Shown here: piece by piece, positions 13,576 to 20,034 of the stretch | Numbering within the stretch: position 1 is the first letter of the stretch | Layout: the number at the start of each line of letters is the position of its first letter | IMG/VR virus record: IMGVR_UViG_3300025892_000212 | Location: 1 to 20,034 of that record | Direction: 5' to 3' (one strand) | DNA: 20,034 nt | Source: a virus | Translations under genes and position numbers: made by a program | The notes under the pieces: model-generated | What the model was told of the DNA's origin: nothing | The model's database searches: none | What the model saw: only the letters and a program-made list of their open reading frames with translations

Positions 13576-16151
13576 AATCCTAATGCTTTTAATTGTTTAA
13601 TAGTATCATTAGCATTTTTATGTAAAATACCTACTCCACCAGCTTCTTTCCATTGTTCTATATTTGATTCTCTATCATCAATTAATATATGGTTAGGTTC
13701 AGCATAGTTTTTTTTATTATAAGCTTGAGCTAAATGAAGTTTAATACCTGGTAGATTATTTCTAACCCATAATCTTTTCCCTAATCTTGAAGTTTCTGAT
13801 CTTGAGGGGGAAGATAATAATTCTACATCATAGTTTTTAATATAATCCCAATATTGTTTTCCATCTTCCATCCAAGGCATTCCTACCCAAAACCCAACTT
13901 TACCTTCTCCATCAATTAATTTCCAAAATCCATCTTTGCCGAATTTTTTTTCATATTCTCTAGGAGGTATTCCTTTTGAATATTTTTCAAATGATCTGTC
14001 AAAATCAGTTAACACACCATCCATGTCTGAGTATATTTTATATTTCATAGGTTGTGAAGATACAATTTCTTCTTCGGGTAACAAAACTCCTTCGGCAATT
14101 TCTCTAGCAAATTGGTTTAATCCAAAAGGATCTTTACCTAATTTTTTATTAAAACCATGTTTATGTTTATAAGGTTTAGATTCATTTACTGGGGTATTAT
14201 TATGATTGCATTTATGACATATAAATAAATCATTACCTCCTTCTGCTATTTTCCAACTCCAACCACAATTATCACATTCGATTTTTTCCCCAACAATTTC
14301 TTCATTTAAACTATCAGTCCAATTTCTAAATGTCATTGTGCCTTTTAGATTTGCTTCTGCTTCAATGTTATTTAAATGGTCATCTTCTTGGGTATTTGTA
14401 GTTTGAATATTACCTAATCTTCCTTCTATGTTTTGTATGTGGTGAATCATTTCATGAGCGTAACTACGCGCTATATCTTTAGGATGCCTACCTTCCGTAT
14501 ATAATACTATGGTTTGAGTATTTGGATTATAATACGCTGTTTTACCAAAAAAATCACTTGCATTATTATTATCACCATTAATAAATTCTAATTTAGGTAA
14601 AGGAGATATATTCATTCCTTTATCTAACATATGTTGAGTTAGTTGGGCTAATTTTTCTATTAAATTAATATCTTTTGTGTATGAAGCATTTTCAGTAATT
14701 TGAGCTTTAGGTAGGTTTTTCATAGCCCAATTTAAATAAACTTGTTTAATTTTTTTAATTTCACCAGGTGTTAATTCTTCTAATCTTTCATCTAAAAAAT
14801 CATCAATAGCTTGGTTTAACGTTATTTTTTTTGTTTTGGATTTTTTGTATAAACCTTGAACAAAAGCAGGAATTTCATAGTCTAAAGTAAGATAATCAAA
14901 TAATTTTAAATCATCACTTCCCGCAGGATTAACACCTTTATTAAAATTAAATTGACCAATATGTTCTAACTCATGTCTTAAAGCATCTTTAATTTCAGCG
15001 TTTAAATCATTATAGGAGTCTGGAAATGAATCAGGTTGGTATGTTATTATTAGTTCTAAAGAATCTTCATCTGCTGCTGCATTTACTATAAAAGGAATAG
15101 GTCCTAACTCATCAAAGCTACTTGGAATAAATTTAAGCTCTAAATCATAATAAATATCTTCTAATTGACCCTCAAATTCTTCAATAAATTTATTACCTAA
15201 ATTGGGTTTAAATAAATTCATTATAAAACGGGATTGCATTAAAACTTCTTGATCATATCTGCCTTCTTGAAGTGCTATAACAGGAGTAGATGTTTTGAAA
15301 TCTTTCTTACGCATTACTGTTTTAGCATACATTTCAATATCATCATCAGTTACATTTATAGCGAATGGTATATTTATGTTATTATTAAAATCTTTAACAA
15401 CAGCATTAAAATCATCATCTATTTTAGATAAAGGTTTTCCATGTTTTTTATATAAACGTTTAAACATACCTATAAGTTCAGCTGTAGTTATTGGTTTTTT
15501 ATTTCGTTTATCATTTACTCTATCTAAAAAATGCCTTGTAAACTCAATATCAATTCCTAATTTATTAAATAATCCATCAGCATATTTTTCAATTGAATCT
15601 AATTGTGGTTTAGTTATTTCTTCTTTAATTACAGGTCTTAAAATATTAAATACTTCTTCTTTTTCTTTATTATTTAATTCATCTGGAAGAAATGGGGATA
15701 GTTTAGATGAAGATATTTTAGATGCTTTTCTGGCATTAGTACCACTCATGCCTTTATCAGGAGTTGTTTGTACTTTTACTTCCATATTAGAATAAGCTTG
15801 TTCTATATTTTTTGTTCTATTAGTGATATCATCTAAATCATCTTGTCTACCCTCTCTACCACCAATAATAAAATATACTTTATCATCTGGGTTATTTTTA
15901 CCTAAACGTATAATATCTCCAATTGGTAGTTTAGATGGTTCTATTTTTACTTTCATTGGAAGATATTTTTTAAATATATCCCAAATTAAAAGTGATTCAG
16001 TTTGACTAATACCATCACGTTCTTTACCCCCAACATAAATAATAAACTCATCTATTTCAGGGTGTGCATCTAAAGCTTTTTTAACTACTTCTAAATGGCC
16101 TTTTGTTGGTGGTTTAAACCCACCCCCATATGCTGCAATTGTTTTACCCAT
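13572..16151 (-). CDS. Giant multidomain protein: nucleotidyltransferase, two zincins, zinc ribbon and HAD phosphatase; candidate polyprotein
   Basis: The 859 residues contain at least six modules. Residues 1-175 are a nucleotidyltransferase: AAYGGGFKPPTKGHL holds the HxGH-like TKGH, and GMSGTNARK the second signature. Residues 180-295 are unassigned (FTRHFLDRVNDKRN). Residues 300-480 are a zincin with HELEH (393-397) and possible third ligand E426. Residues 490-615 are a second zincin with HEMIH (566-570) and E597 or E599. Cys 626, 629, 645 and 648 form a zinc ribbon. Residues 703-859 are a HAD phosphatase (D709-M-D711-G-V-L-T-D; IDDRES near 824-829), deoxyribonucleotidase-like. At the module borders lie IKEE177-178, ALQE296/G, QITE487/N, LNEE617-618 and EIAE687/G, all like T4 prohead-protease sites. 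The ATG shares ATGGGTAA with the kinase stop. The joint function is unknown. Confidence 0.82.
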   Translation of the reverse strand: MGKTIAAYGGGFKPPTKGHLEVVKKALDAHPEIDEFIIYVGGKERDGISQTESLLIWDIFKKYLPMKVKIEPSKLPIGDIIRLGKNNPDDKVYFIIGGREGRQDDLDDITNRTKNIEQAYSNMEVKVQTTPDKGMSGTNARKASKISSSKLSPFLPDELNNKEKEEVFNILRPVIKEEITKPQLDSIEKYADGLFNKLGIDIEFTRHFLDRVNDKRNKKPITTAELIGMFKRLYKKHGKPLSKIDDDFNAVVKDFNNNINIPFAINVTDDDIEMYAKTVMRKKDFKTSTPVIALQEGRYDQEVLMQSRFIMNLFKPNLGNKFIEEFEGQLEDIYYDLELKFIPSSFDELGPIPFIVNAAADEDSLELIITYQPDSFPDSYNDLNAEIKDALRHELEHIGQFNFNKGVNPAGSDDLKLFDYLTLDYEIPAFVQGLYKKSKTKKITLNQAIDDFLDERLEELTPGEIKKIKQVYLNWAMKNLPKAQITENASYTKDINLIEKLAQLTQHMLDKGMNISPLPKLEFINGDNNNASDFFGKTAYYNPNTQTIVLYTEGRHPKDIARSYAHEMIHHIQNIEGRLGNIQTTNTQEDDHLNNIEAEANLKGTMTFRNWTDSLNEEIVGEKIECDNCGWSWKIAEGGNDLFICHKCNHNNTPVNESKPYKHKHGFNKKLGKDPFGLNQFAREIAEGVLLPEEEIVSSQPMKYKIYSDMDGVLTDFDRSFEKYSKGIPPREYEKKFGKDGFWKLIDGEGKVGFWVGMPWMEDGKQYWDYIKNYDVELLSSPSRSETSRLGKRLWVRNNLPGIKLHLAQAYNKKNYAEPNHILIDDRESNIEQWKEAGGVGILHKNANDTIKQLKALGL

Positions 16152-16947
16152 TAATAAATGCTTTTAATTTTGATTGGGCTTCTTCAGCTGATACAGAATT
16201 GTCAATAACATTTTTAACACCATCATCTGCTAATAATGCTTTAATTTGGGCATTAACTTCAGCTTTTCTTTTATCAGATCTGGCTTGTGCTTTAGCATCT
16301 TTTGGTTTAGTACCTTGAGGTTTAAAAGGTGTTAAATATTTATCAACTATATCTTCTAAATTATCTAATTTTTCATCTTTTAGTAAATTAGATACAGATA
16401 CAAAATTACTACCAAATGCATTTTTATATATATCATAATTTTGAGTTACATCATTCCATGTACGCATTACAATTGCAGGTGCTAAACTTCTATCTTCACC
16501 CCCTGATTTATCAAATCTATCTTGGTTTTGTTTTAATGAGCGTTCTAAGTCTGTGTAAACATAAAGCATAAATACTTCATACCCTGCATTTTCTAATTCA
16601 TCTTTCAATTTAAGAGTAGCACGGCTAGATGCTCCTGTTCCGTCTAATATAAATGATTCTCTGTTAGCAATTGCTTTAGGTAAATCTTCATCCTTTAATT
16701 TTGAAGCTGCTTGTCTCATTAATTTAGAAGCTTCACTTCTTTCTTGAGGGGTTGCATTTTTTAAATCTAAGCTAACTCCTGCTTTTTTTAATAAAGGTAC
16801 AAAATCTAAATCTAAATTATAAGTAGTTAAACCTGATAGATCTAAACCACGCAATATATAACCTTTACCGGCTCCTGGGGCACCTGCTAATATAATTGCC
16901 TTTGGTTTAGCAACCGCTTCTTTTAATAATTGAACTAATGAAATCAT
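16144..16947 (-). CDS. P-loop kinase (zeta-toxin/AAA_33-like) with capsid-targeting-like N-terminus
   Basis: The 267-residue protein has Walker A AGAPGAGKGY (21-30), a strand ending in LDGTG (101-105) and a lid-like region with LYVYTDLERSLKQNQDR (128-144). This is the layout of small P-loop kinases of the zeta-toxin/polynucleotide-kinase group, which phosphorylate a nucleotide, sugar or nucleic-acid end. The substrate cannot be read from the sequence. The first ten residues (MISLVQLLKE/A) resemble the T4-type capsid-targeting leader. The C-terminal 55 residues (KPKDAKAQARSDKRKAEVNA and on) are a charged helical extension absent from typical kinases. A late-promoter-like element precedes it, and it overlaps the 859-residue gene by 8 nt. 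Confidence 0.78.
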   Translation of the reverse strand: MISLVQLLKEAVAKPKAIILAGAPGAGKGYILRGLDLSGLTTYNLDLDFVPLLKKAGVSLDLKNATPQERSEASKLMRQAASKLKDEDLPKAIANRESFILDGTGASSRATLKLKDELENAGYEVFMLYVYTDLERSLKQNQDRFDKSGGEDRSLAPAIVMRTWNDVTQNYDIYKNAFGSNFVSVSNLLKDEKLDNLEDIVDKYLTPFKPQGTKPKDAKAQARSDKRKAEVNAQIKALLADDGVKNVIDNSVSAEEAQSKLKAFING

Positions 16948-16962
16948 AAATTGAGTATTTTG

Positions 16963-16972
16963 TTATAAATAT
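16963..16972 (-). promoter_or_regulatory. Late-promoter-like ATATTTATAA element
   Basis: The minus strand reads ATATTTATAACAAAATACTC in the 24-nt gap after the nuclease stop at 16972, 15 nt before the ATG at 16947. It shares ATATTTATAA with three other gaps and fits TATAAATA only partly (TATAACAA). Confidence 0.4.
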
Positions 16973-17760
16973 CACAATTTCCTTTTAACTTGCGTTCTGA
17001 ATTCAGTAAATATAGGTTTATGTTTAGGATTTTCTAAATCAAATAAAGTTTTAACAGTATTAAAAATAGAAATATTTTCTTCTTGTGTGCGAGAAGATTC
17101 ATATATTTCCCAATTTTTTCCTTTTAAACGTTTACCTGTTTTATCTGCTCCTCTAGATTTTGACTTCAACCATAAAATACCTACTCTATCAGCTGTTTTA
17201 CCATAACATTCCTCATAACATTTAGCATAAACTGCTCCTTGTAAATCATAGGTAGTTTGTAAATGGTTTGATGTTTTAAAATCAATAACCCATAATTCTT
17301 TTTTTCCATTAATCTCCATTTCACAAACCATATCACAAGTACCTGCTACTTTTAATTCATCTGAAAATAAATGTACTTCGGTTTCAATTAATGTTGGGTT
17401 ATATTCTTCCCAAAAGTCAACAAAACGTAAAAACATTTGCCATACGTCAGGGTTATACATAGGTTGATCATTGATTAAAAAATTTAATTCTTTTCCATTG
17501 AGAAAATCTTCAATCATTTCATGTACTTGTGTACCTTCTTCACCTGCTTTTCTTACAATATACTCAGCAGAATATCCTACTTTCTTTAGCCAATCTTCAA
17601 AAAATTTACCTTTAGGATATGTTCCTAAAACATAAGTAATTGAAGGATAATAATCTCCATTACGTCTATAATAACGAGAATCCGGAAGAGTTATTTGTTT
17701 TGAATCTTCTGATATTTTTAATATTCTGTTATAAGACTTTTTAATTTTCTTTTTGCTCAT
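16972..17760 (-). CDS. PD-(D/E)XK exonuclease, RecB/Cas4-like
   Basis: The 262-residue protein shows the RecB-type nuclease motifs in order. They are H80 in GTQVHEMIEDFL, D143 in VAGTCDMV, D160-x-K162 in ELWVIDFKTS, and Q174-x3-Y178 in LQGAVYA. These residues bind metal and DNA in the family, which degrades or trims DNA ends during replication and recombination. The basic N-terminal extension (MSKKKIKKSYNRI) and the YYPSITYVLGTYPKGKFFEDW stretch are also typical of phage members. It follows the primase gene with an ATGA overlap (17757-17760), so it likely acts in the replication/recombination set. Confidence 0.85.
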   Translation of the reverse strand: MSKKKIKKSYNRILKISEDSKQITLPDSRYYRRNGDYYPSITYVLGTYPKGKFFEDWLKKVGYSAEYIVRKAGEEGTQVHEMIEDFLNGKELNFLINDQPMYNPDVWQMFLRFVDFWEEYNPTLIETEVHLFSDELKVAGTCDMVCEMEINGKKELWVIDFKTSNHLQTTYDLQGAVYAKCYEECYGKTADRVGILWLKSKSRGADKTGKRLKGKNWEIYESSRTQEENISIFNTVKTLFDLENPKHKPIFTEFRTQVKRKL

Positions 17761-18689
17761 ATTAATGATAACTTTTTCTCCATTAAGGCGTATTGTGTAA
17801 GTGGAGTTGATTTTTGTATAAGGTTTGTAAAATGGTTAAATCCCATTTCACTAGGGTCTTTCCCTTCAAGTTCAACCAAATGAACTTCCTTGCCTTCATT
17901 TATAAATTTTTCTGCGAATTTTATTGATTTTTTTAAAGCATCATTATCTAATGCTATATAAATTTTTTCAACTGTTGATGTTACTATTTTTTTCATTAAA
18001 TTAGATTGGATATTATTTCCTAATAATGGAATTGCATTTCTTTTAATTGCAATAGCATCAAAAGGACCTTCACATAATACTAGTGGGAGTTTCCAATTAA
18101 TAAATAATTCAAAGGGTATAATATCTCTTGAGGTTTCGGGATTACGATATTTAATATATGGTTCTTTTTCAAAAGATCTTCCTGTAAAATAATTTAATTG
18201 ACCTTTTTCATCGTATGATGGAATAATAACCATGTTTTGATATCTACCAGATGTACAATACCCTAAATTATATTTAAGAATATCATCTTGGCTAATACCT
18301 CTATTTGTTAAATAAGCTAAAGCCCTTCTTCCTTCAATGTCTGAGGAGGTTATATCTGAAAAATATTTTAATTCTTCAGGTAATTTTAATAATTTAAATG
18401 TATTTTGAGTTTTATATTCTTTTTCATTTCCAATTAATTTATATAATTCATTAAATTTTTCTGGTGAGGTTTTAACTTGTTTAAATAAAGAAGAAATGCG
18501 TGTACCTTTTTTGTTACAAACCCAACAATGCCAAGGATTAAATCCTTTTTTATTTTCTGAAAAATTAATTTCTAATTTTGGTTTATGGTGGTTGCAATAC
18601 GGGCAATTATGGGCTTGATTGCCCCTAGCTGTTCGTTTACCCGCTCCTAATACGGAATTTACCAAATTAACTAATAGTTCATTTATCAT
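17757..18689 (-). CDS. DNA primase, DnaG/T4 gp61 type
   Basis: The 310-residue protein carries an N-terminal zinc-binding domain (C29-P-Y-C32, His34/35, C55-W-V-C58). A TOPRIM catalytic domain follows, with the conserved Glu at 207 (LVLCEGPFDA) and the Asp pair in ALDND (248-250). It would make RNA primers for lagging-strand synthesis at the phage fork, with a DnaB-type helicase not present in this window. It is slightly shorter than T4 gp61 (342 residues, from memory) and lacks a helicase domain. The start ATGATAAATG is preceded by a promoter-like element and a 44-nt gap. The downstream nuclease gene overlaps it by 4 nt. Confidence 0.9.
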   Translation of the reverse strand: MINELLVNLVNSVLGAGKRTARGNQAHNCPYCNHHKPKLEINFSENKKGFNPWHCWVCNKKGTRISSLFKQVKTSPEKFNELYKLIGNEKEYKTQNTFKLLKLPEELKYFSDITSSDIEGRRALAYLTNRGISQDDILKYNLGYCTSGRYQNMVIIPSYDEKGQLNYFTGRSFEKEPYIKYRNPETSRDIIPFELFINWKLPLVLCEGPFDAIAIKRNAIPLLGNNIQSNLMKKIVTSTVEKIYIALDNDALKKSIKFAEKFINEGKEVHLVELEGKDPSEMGFNHFTNLIQKSTPLTQYALMEKKLSLI

Positions 18690-18724
18690 GTTATATAATA
18701 TACAAACCTAAAATTGCTAATCAA
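18690..18724 (-). promoter_or_regulatory. Promoter-like region before the primase operon
   Basis: On the minus strand, TTGATT (18724-18719), a 16-nt spacer and TATATT (18702-18697) resemble a sigma-70 promoter. TAGGTTTG at 18710-18703 matches the Bacteroidota -7 consensus TAnnTTTG, but the upstream TTG is not at the usual distance. TATATTATATAAC (18702-18690) is identical to the element at 4744-4756. Confidence 0.38.
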
Positions 18725-18733
18725 CGCTATGGT

Positions 18734-19183
18734 TTAATCAAAGTCTTTACTATAAAATTTACCCAAAATGTTATCATTCCAATAATCTTCAGGATTTTCT
18801 AGTACTTGATATACAAATAAATATTTACACTCATAATATGTTAATAATTTTTTTGAATTAGTAACTATAAGTATTTGCTTATCCCAATTTTCTTCTTTTT
18901 CATCTTTAATTAATTCTAACATATTTTTATTTGAACCCCAATAAGTTTTCCAATCAGATTCTTTAATAGCTAGTTTGTAAGATGGTCTTCTACCAACAAC
19001 ACCTTCATATTGTAGTAAATCTTTTTTACCTAACTTAACCTTTCTAGTAAAATATAGAATTTTTTTACCTATATAAGATTTACCTGTTGGTAAATGGGTT
19101 ATCTTGTAAACAAACCCATAAGAATCATCTGGAAAATCACTTATTTCTGTAATTTCCTGGTTTTGGTATATCCAATTTATCAT
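18734..19183 (-). CDS. GIY-YIG endonuclease-like protein
   Basis: The 149-residue protein has the GIY-YIG core: GFVYKIT (23-29) and SYIGKK (36-41), then YWGSNKNML (81-89) and a candidate catalytic Glu at 118 (YYECKY). Enzymes of this fold cleave DNA; T4-like phages carry them as homing endonucleases (Seg type) or free-standing nucleases. The N-terminal MINWIYQNQEITEISDFPDD is a conserved-looking lead-in I recall from T4-like members. No intron or interrupted gene is visible next to it, so homing activity cannot be claimed. It overlaps the structural gene by 4 nt (ATGA) and is followed by a 44-nt gap before the primase. Confidence 0.8.
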   Translation of the reverse strand: MINWIYQNQEITEISDFPDDSYGFVYKITHLPTGKSYIGKKILYFTRKVKLGKKDLLQYEGVVGRRPSYKLAIKESDWKTYWGSNKNMLELIKDEKEENWDKQILIVTNSKKLLTYYECKYLFVYQVLENPEDYWNDNILGKFYSKDFD

Positions 19184-20034
19184 ACGTCGAAATTTACTAT
19201 TATAGTAGTATCAGTATACTGAGATATAGGTGTTGGGAATGATAATTTACCTACAGCTACTAATTGTTTTGCTTCATTATATAATCCAACACTAGTTATA
19301 TAAGGGGTGAAGAAGGATCCTGTTGTAAAGGGATAATAACTATCATTTATAGCTCCAGATACAGATGATGTTAATAATGTAGGATTTAATGAATTACCAA
19401 ATTCATTTTCTAATATAGTACATTTATATTGTTGTTCATATATAGTTAATGAAGAGGAAAATGATATTTTAGTTTTTTGTAAATTGTTAGGATTAGCATT
19501 TACATTATTGCCTATATTTTCTAACCGTTCATCAAAACTACCTGTTGTTAATACTATGGTACCATGAGAGTAAAATATTTGCCCTACTATTACATTATCT
19601 GATCCACTTATAATATTACCCTCACCATCATCCTTTAAAAAAGAGCCCTCTGGTGTAAACCCACCACCACTTCCGGTGTATGAAAATTCAAAAGTAGTAG
19701 GGATTATCTTTTCACCATATAGTTTGGTTGGTATTGATATAGTTGTAATAGTGCCCCCACTATGTGTAGGAAAATATCTATTTTGTTCTAATGATGATTG
19801 TAAATAATTATCAAATCTAGGAGAATTAATAGGACCATAATAATAATCATCTTCTCTTGTAACCCCAGGAAGTACACTAGCTGTTACTAACACATCTCCT
19901 GTGCTTTGAGTTAAAAAGTTTGAATAATATAATTGTTTTGCACTATTATAAATAGAATTGAATGAAGATGAATATACAAATCCCTGTTGGATGTTGAAAG
20001 AAGAATCGTACGGTACATTTCTACCACCATAAAT
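19180..20034 (-). CDS. Phage structural (tail/neck/baseplate-like) protein, 5' end outside the window
   Basis: The frame is open from 20034 to the stop at 19180, giving at least 284 codons. There is no stop upstream of the GTG at 19893, so that GTG is not a convincing start and the gene probably begins beyond the right edge. The visible N-terminal part reads IYGGRNVPYDSSFNIQQGF and QLYYSNFLTQSTGDVLVTAS. The protein is rich in Ser, Thr, Asn, Gly and Tyr and looks beta-structured. The C-terminal part, SVGLYNEAKQLVAVGKLSFP then TDTTIIVNFDV, matches my recollection of a structural protein found in T4-like marine phages. Its exact place in the virion is unknown. It overlaps the GIY-YIG gene by 4 nt. 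Confidence 0.78.
   Translation of the reverse strand: MYGGRNVPYDSSFNIQQGFVYSSSFNSIYNSAKQLYYSNFLTQSTGDVLVTASVLPGVTREDDYYYGPINSPRFDNYLQSSLEQNRYFPTHSGGTITTISIPTKLYGEKIIPTTFEFSYTGSGGGFTPEGSFLKDDGEGNIISGSDNVIVGQIFYSHGTIVLTTGSFDERLENIGNNVNANPNNLQKTKISFSSSLTIYEQQYKCTILENEFGNSLNPTLLTSSVSGAINDSYYPFTTGSFFTPYITSVGLYNEAKQLVAVGKLSFPTPISQYTDTTIIVNFDV

Noticed and set aside
14238-14243. KIAE637/G in the 859-residue protein as a processing site
   Set aside because: It matches the motif but falls between the two Cys pairs of the zinc ribbon, so cleavage there would split a domain; it warns that the motif alone is not specific.
15295-15795. 166-codon plus-strand open frame
   Set aside because: It lies wholly antisense to the recognisable 859-residue gene, and its translation is low-complexity Leu/Ser/Phe/Ile typical of a shadow frame in AT-rich DNA.
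18734-19183. Homing endonuclease with associated intron or insertion
   Set aside because: The GIY-YIG protein is present, but neither neighbouring gene is interrupted and no intron-like sequence is visible.
19180-19893. GTG at 19893 as the start of the right-edge structural gene
   Set aside because: The frame stays open to 20034 with structural-protein-like sequence and no stop, so the gene is cut by the window edge rather than starting at this GTG.
1-20034. Prophage or integrative element
   Set aside because: No integrase, repressor, attachment repeat or host gene is seen; gene order and content fit a lytic T4-like phage.

Overview
The window is a piece of a large, AT-rich, T4-like tailed bacteriophage genome (Caudoviricetes, myovirus type). 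Every supported gene lies on the minus strand, so transcription runs from 20034 towards 1. Genes are packed with 1-8 nt overlaps (ATGA, TAATG, ATGGATAA) or gaps of a few bases; the longest gap is about 120 nt. I see no tRNA, rRNA, CRISPR array, integrase, transposase or origin. The T4-like assignment rests on a gp61-like primase, a RecB-type nuclease, TATAAATA late-promoter-like sites, and many small proteins whose N-termini resemble the T4 capsid-targeting propeptide. No Shine-Dalgarno motif precedes any start I checked; starts are preceded by A/T-rich runs, often AAAATAAAATG. That would fit a Bacteroidota host, but this is inference only.

Replication end (20034-16972), in transcription order: a structural protein cut by the right edge, a GIY-YIG endonuclease, a DnaG/gp61-type primase and a PD-(D/E)XK exonuclease. 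A promoter-like sequence precedes the primase.

Central block (16947-4187), the most interesting part: about fifteen genes, mostly of unknown function. Many start with a short basic/hydrophobic peptide ending in a T4 prohead-protease-like site (YLAE/G, YLTE/G, YLSE/G, FLAE/A, LLKE/A). They include a P-loop kinase, an 859-residue multidomain protein (nucleotidyltransferase, unknown domain, two HExxH zincins, zinc ribbon, HAD phosphatase), a 439-residue multidomain protein, an EF-hand protein, a Cys-rich protein, a PD-(D/E)XK protein, and small basic or acidic proteins. In the 859-residue protein, similar E/G or E/N sites fall at the domain boundaries. The simplest reading is a set of internal head proteins and polyproteins, addressed to the prohead and trimmed by the phage protease.

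Left block (4148-1): a monocistronic, probably virion-associated protein with a strong terminator, then a metabolic group of a COG2509-like FAD enzyme, a cupin, an FkbM-type methyltransferase, two small unknowns and the start of a P-loop protein cut by the left edge.

Two promoter-like repeats mark the transcription-unit heads: ATATTTATAA before the genes starting at 4148, 10570, 12758 and 16947, and TATATTATATAAC (or a one-base-shorter variant) before those starting at 3261, 4699 and 18689.
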